DNA from: Cordia subcordata
Lineage: Eukaryota > Streptophyta > Magnoliopsida > Boraginales > Cordiaceae
Length of the DNA: 64,000 nt
Assembly (NCBI GenBank): GCA_028554755.1
Contig: JAPTOF010000017.1
Span: 13,477,501-13,541,500 of the forward strand
Direction: 5' to 3'
Part shown: positions 59,103 through 64,000 of the stretch, one piece after another
How positions within the stretch are numbered: the stretch's first letter is position 1
Layout of the letters: each line of letters begins with the position of its first letter
Notes under the pieces: model-generated
The model's database searches: none
The model's input: the letters and a program-made list of their open reading frames with translations, nothing else
What the model was told of the DNA's origin: nothing
Program-made: the position numbers and the translations under genes

Positions 59103-59366
59103 GCTCTATTGGGTTATGATAAGATACTTTTTTATGGAAAAGTATGGTCGGTTTTGAGTTTTATAATCTAATAAAATGTCTTAGTTCTATGACCGTAGAA
59201 AATAAGTTGAGGACGGATTGCTTATATTTATAAGATAAAAAATACGGGTTTGTTTTGAGTTTTCGCAAGGGTGCATTTATTACCATGTCTTAAACCTCAG
59301 AATATATTTTTACATTTTAATAAAATAAGTATCTTAAAATAAGACCGTACCAAATACACTATTGGT
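59103..59366. mobile_element. MITE-like insertion in unit D
   Basis: The left CTCTATTGGGTTATGATAAG and the right reverse complement ACCAATAGTGTATTTGGTAC share the CTATTGGG/CCAATAG inverted ends. It lies between the 3' flank and the exon 3 remnant where unit C has continuous sequence. Related to 49712-50060. Confidence 0.45.
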
Positions 59367-59439
59367 CTAAAAAAATTAGAGGTAATTCATATTGGAAAAC
59401 AATCAATAGAGCCAGGTAGCAAAGCATGCTTAAGTCGGC

Positions 59440-59841
59440 AGAAATACACCTTTACCTCTATTCCCATGAGTTCTTGCCAAACTTTAGCCTGGAGGATTTC
59501 ATGAGGGGGGTGATCACCGTGTGATGACGAGTAATGGATTAACAACTACCTCCGCCAACTTCACGCACATTTGCTTTCACCACAGACACAAACACGTATG
59601 CCTCTCCCTAGCATGCATACACAAAAATCGAAAGAGCGACAACAAATTAAGTAAACGAAAAAGGAAAAACTGGAAGAGAATAATATCTATAAATAATGAT
59701 ATTTAAGAAGAAGAAGACGAAGAAGAAAGAAAGAGGGGTGAGCTTTGTGTGTGTATATCTTATATTTTGGGCATTATACACATTGATGGCCAATTTACGG
59801 AGCTTCCAAAGCCGTCCATAGTTATCGGGATTCTGGTGCAA
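59440..59841 (-). pseudogene. Cystatin-like gene copy D, decayed
   Basis: The exon 2 remnant (about 59770-59841) encodes RKLAINVYNAQN in one frame, but its beginning is in another frame and the DFPG start is lost. The donor reads ATAAGA instead of GTAAGA. The exon 3 remnant (59620 down to about 59440) begins EAYVFVSVVKANVREVGGGS, then a stop and a deletion of the YYVTF segment, followed by HEILQAKVWQ. No exon 1 is visible. Clear pseudogene of the family at 54619-55681. Confidence 0.75.
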
Positions 59842-59899
59842 CTTAGGGGAACAATAGCGTCATTTGAGTTGGCAAACAGATGCGTGTTAACGTGTCACC

Positions 59900-62800
59900 C
59901 TTCTCTAAGCTACATCCTTATAATAAATATATATATATATATAAAATAAACTTTAAACAAAACTTTAAACAATATAAAAATACGTTATTTATGTAGTTTA
60001 GTTACTTTTTCATTTTAACTTTGGAATATTTTAGTGACCATGATTTGGCCTTATTTGGTAGGTAACATGGCCAAAACGTATCATCAGATTTGATTACGAA
60101 GAAAGGAACTCGAAAAAATGTTAACTTCTGAAAAAGTTGTGCTTGAACTTTAAAGTTAAATCAAATAGTTATTATAAAAAGAAATATACTATTCTTATAA
60201 AAAAGAAATATCATTTTATTAAAAAAAATCAATCCAAATAAGCCCTCGGTCTTCATTTCATTCAATTTTATCTATGCTTTCAAAAATCAGTCAATATGCG
60301 TTAAGTTCACGGTGCAGCAAGTTTTGTGTGTGAAAAACAGGTATGACGCATAAATAATGGGTATATGAATTTCAGAAACTTTTTTAAACCAAGATTTTAA
60401 CTTACACTTTGATAGTCATATAAGTAATCATTTTCTGGTAATCAATAATTAACTTTCAAACTAAGAGGGAAATTCTTCTATCAATTCGAAAAGACATTAG
60501 TTTTTATAGTTTTTTAATAAAAATTCATAGGTCAAAAACAAAAATTTGTACATGAAAACCAAAAGTTTGTAAACCAACAAAAATTTTTACCTATAAATTT
60601 TTGTAGTTTTAAAACAAAAATTCGTAAGTCAAGAACAAAAATTTTTATTTGTGAATTTTTACCTACAAATTTTTATTCAAAAATTACAAAAATTTCAATC
60701 GGACTAATATCAATTCATACTAATGGAAGACTCATCCGAAGGTTTTTGGGCCTCACTATGCTGCTCCATCCCTTAGTGTCACGTAAGCCTCTCTCCCATT
60801 AATCAATCGATCTTTTTGTCATTATCTTGATCAACATGGAGAAACGAATATAATATTTTGCTTATAAATCTTAAATTAATAAGTTAACAAATTATCAACA
60901 CATATTAATTTAATCTACTCTCTCGATTAAAAACTAAATAGAACGATGTTCGAGTTATATCTTAGTTTAATAATTACTTATCACTTAATATAAAATAATT
61001 TTTTATATGACTACCAAAGTGTAAACTAACAATTTGATTGAAAAAGAATTCTAAAAATTCACACTCAGGTATAAATATCTCCTCCTAACTAGAGTTCACA
61101 TGCATATATCCAGGCATTCCTCCAAATAATTTTAATACACAAGATACTTTGTATTTAGATTTCTTCTTTGAATTTAAAAAATGATTCAATTTTCTTTCAC
61201 AATAATCTTTGATTGACACGAGGATGCAAACATGCAGTGAAGTTAATTGACTCATGATTATCAAAATAACATTGATTCTTTACACCCAAAACTTGTTGCC
61301 AAAATTTTTAATGAAATGGAACTTTTTTAGACATTCAAAAGTTATTTATATAAGTTTAAAAGTTGAAATTAACCTATTTGACAAATTTTAAAAAATGCTT
61401 TTATATAAAATTCGTAGGAGAAAAATCAAAAGCTCCAATTGGAGCATTTTGAAAACAACTTCTAAAAAACTATTTTTACATTGTATAACAAATTATTTTT
61501 TTCTTCCTTTCTAAAAAGTATTGCCTCATATTTTGAAATTCTAATATTACTTTCAAACAGCTAAAAACTCAATTTCTAAAGTATTAGTCCAAACAATTAA
61601 CATCTTTTGTTCAACAACATTTTTAACCAAAGTTTTATTGTTAAAAACTCTATAGCCCAACAACTCTGATAATGTATGGATTATCAGATTTAGGATAGAC
61701 CCGACTTGGGTGCTCCGGACTAGCTCCAGTCGACTTGCAAGAGAAGACACAAAGCATTTGAGACCTAAGTAAGACCGATGTGGTGCCAGCAAAAAACCCT
61801 CAGATACCCAAGTCAGTGTGAAATCTGAGCTTAAATAATAAGGTAGGCAAGTGTTTTGATAATATATACATGTTCTATTATTATTATTAGTAGTAGTAGT
61901 AGTAATTAGAGACAGAGCTACATAAAGTTAAATCACCTTGTGGGTCTTTGATATTTTTGGAATATTTTTAAAATTAATTTATAAATATGACCCACTTTAA
62001 ATTTATAAAAATTTATAAATGACCCATAAATGACCCTACCAGCTATTACATATTTCATATTTTAATAAGGATAAAGAAATACTTTAGTTTTCTAATTAGA
62101 CAAAAGAAGATATAAACTAATTGAAAAACCATTACGAATTTCTTCTTTTCTTTAAAAAAAAAAATTCTCGTAGAGCACCTTTGTATATTGTAATGATTAT
62201 TTTAAATTAATATAAATTTTATACTTTGCATATTAATTTTAAATTAATTATATTTTTCATCCCTATTTAATAAAAGTTCTAGTTTGGTCATACCTGTTCT
62301 CACACACAAAACTTGTTGCGATGTGAACTTAACGCATCTCTCTCTCTCTCTCTATATATATATAAACCTTTTTGAGCACTGGGAGAGTGCTGTGTTAGCG
62401 CTTGCATGGCATGGTTATTATATTATTTATTATTTTATTTTTTATTATTTTTTTATTTTTATGAATATACATTATATGCTTTAATTGAAATATTAAATGA
62501 TCAATTAATTAATGCTTAAGATAAAATTCAATTGTGAATTCTAAAAAAATTATTTTTAATCTATTATGCATATATATTATTAGCATTAAAAATTTAATTT
62601 TTACTAAATTAATTCATAAATAATATTCATTTGTGAAATCCAAGTAAATTTAATGTTTGCCATTAAAAAATACTTTTTTTAGCATTATAAGAGTGTTATA
62701 ACAATGCTTATATGGCAATGAATATTTTTTTATTAGCTTATATAATAAATTATTATTTATTATTTATGTCTTTATTATTTTTAATTTTGTGGATGTAATA

Positions 62801-64000
62801 AATTATTAGTTTTAATAAAAAATTAAAATAATCAATCAATTAATATTTAAAATATAATTCATTGTGAACTTTCGAAAAGTTCATTTATTATCCTATATAT
62901 ATATATATATATGTTTTAATTTAAAAATTCAGTTACTAATAGATTAATGCTCGCAAGCCTTAATGTATTTTTCATTTATGAATTTAAAAAATTAAACCTT
63001 AGTAAAATAACATTTATTATTTTAAAAAAATCCATGCAAAGAACAGAATATTCATGACTTCTTTATATGTTATTAAAAGTAAATAAATTCAACTTAATTT
63101 AACATTTTTAATTAAAAATAAATCTATGCTACTAGTATTGATTGATTTTTGAAAGCATAGATAGAGTTCAATGAAATGGTAAAGATTGAGGGCCTATTTA
63201 GTTTGGTTGTTTTTAAAGAAAAAATTATTTTTTTCTCTTTTGAAAAAAAGTGTTTATTTTTGCAATAACTAATTGACTTCGCTTTAAAGCTCATAACTTT
63301 TTTTAGAAGTTAAAATTTTTAGTTTCACAAAAGAAATACTTTTTCTAAAAAGTTGTAAAAAATATATATTTATAAAAAAGCCAATCCGTATGAGCCTGAC
63401 CCTTGGCTAGAAGGCTTCAATTGGTTTGGAGTTGATTATCACACAAGTACATATATATGAATGACAATTGCGAGCATGTGGATCCAAAACAAAGTTGTGC
63501 ATAGTTACTTCATTACTAACATTGATTATGCAACTTATTTAAAATTCAAATATGAAAATGTGAAACATTTCGAAAATGATAACTCTTTTGGTAATTCAAA
63601 CATTGAAAGGCTAGATTTAAAAACGAATACAAAAGAATGATATTTTTTAAAAGAATTCTTAAAATTAGGGTATAAATATATTTTAAAAAAAATCCCACTC
63701 CATAGTGATTGACCTCCTGAGGGAATCGGCTAACACTGTTGTACTTCTTTGGTTTGCAATTGAATTCTACTAAAAAAAACGTTGAGCTATAGCCTATAGG
63801 TACGGTTAATAATTTTATTTTGTTGTCCGTCCTAAAATATTTAGGAGATCAATGAGAAAAGAGATCATTAGAATTATTATTAGTTAAGAAACATAGGACT
63901 TGTTGGGATTAGATTTTTAAGAAAAAGTATTTTTTTTAAAAATATATTATTTTTGCAACAATTGTTTGGTTTGATTTTCAAAAAAATTGAAACTTTAAAA
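59900..64000. other. AT-rich intergenic DNA
   Basis: No supported gene. It contains a stretch of related short words (CAAAAATTTTTA...CCTACAAATTTTT) at 60530-60710, an (ATT)n(AGT)n tract at 61877-61905, a (TC)n(TA)n tract at 62337-62364, a (TA)n at 62898-62913, and a possible MITE at 63190-63400 (ends TGAGGGCCTATTTAGTTTGG and AGCCAATCCGTATGAGCC). The minus frame at 61553-61792 resembles nothing known. Confidence 0.5.

Larger units (their letters stand above)
58025..59900 (-). repeat. Cystatin unit D (partial)
   Basis: 58030-58980 matches 53775-54490 (TTGCATAACTCA..., 'AACTTAGAAAGACATC', 'CTATCAATAGCA', 'ATAGAATATAAGCCTTTTA'). Exon remnants follow at 59440-59840. Block Z and the X block are absent, replaced on the left by copia DNA. 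Confidence 0.8.

Noticed and set aside
61553..61792. Minus-strand open frame of 79 codons
   Set aside because: No motif, no splice context and no paralogue in the window.

Overview
This is plant nuclear DNA, probably from a eudicot. It is AT-rich, has split genes with GT-AG introns, and carries many microsatellites, MITEs, LINE, SINE, Ty1/copia and LTR remnants, a CACTA terminus, a Mutator-like element and an endogenous caulimovirus-type pararetrovirus. Nothing bacterial is present: no operons, CRISPR arrays or phage. The species cannot be named from the sequence. Most of the window is repeats and their wreckage; only two host gene families can be supported.

Host genes. (1) A divergent papain-like (C1A) cysteine protease gene lies on the minus strand (about 15426 down to 9424). 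Seven exons can be read by splice sites and phase. The oxyanion Gln and the catalytic Cys, His and Asn are all visible, but a 43-bp tandem duplication breaks the frame in the penultimate exon. (2) A family of cystatin-like genes occurs as one intact copy (minus strand, 55681 to 54619, three exons, 278 aa) and at least two broken copies (plus strand 6039-6950; minus strand 59840-59440). These sit inside a roughly 3.5-4 kb unit that is repeated tandemly at 48050-51480 and 51660-55850, partially at 58025-59900, and again near 4600-7500. A short terminal exon used by the protease model is also present in the two tandem units downstream of the cystatin-like gene, so a protease gene and its presumed inhibitor family share sequence in one locus.

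Layout. 1-2000: intergenic DNA and a LINE ORF1 (DUF4283) remnant. 2565-4047: a 25-bp palindromic repeat array, a microsatellite and a CACTA-type end. 4600-7500: inverted cystatin unit with a pseudogene. 7760-8880: a MITE and a 160-bp tandem duplication. 8865-15426: protease gene with large introns. 16300-22700: AT-rich intergenic DNA with a degenerate 236-242 bp tandem repeat. 22815-23065: SINE candidate. 23385-41330: a composite Mutator-like element with about 90-bp terminal inverted repeats. It holds a decayed transposase (plus strand), a plant-mobile-domain gene (minus strand), an inserted solo LTR, and a rearranged 8.7-kb pararetrovirus cluster inserted in a trinucleotide-repeat tract and flanked by a 62-65 bp duplication of that tract. 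41880-45760: a decayed Ty1/copia element (minus) with a leader-like region dense in W-box cores. 46575-47725: a hAT-like non-autonomous element and an LTR remnant. 48050-55850: tandem cystatin units. 56430-58020: a MITE and a Ty1/copia 3' end. 58025-59900: third cystatin unit. 59900-64000: AT-rich DNA with nothing recognisable beyond microsatellites.
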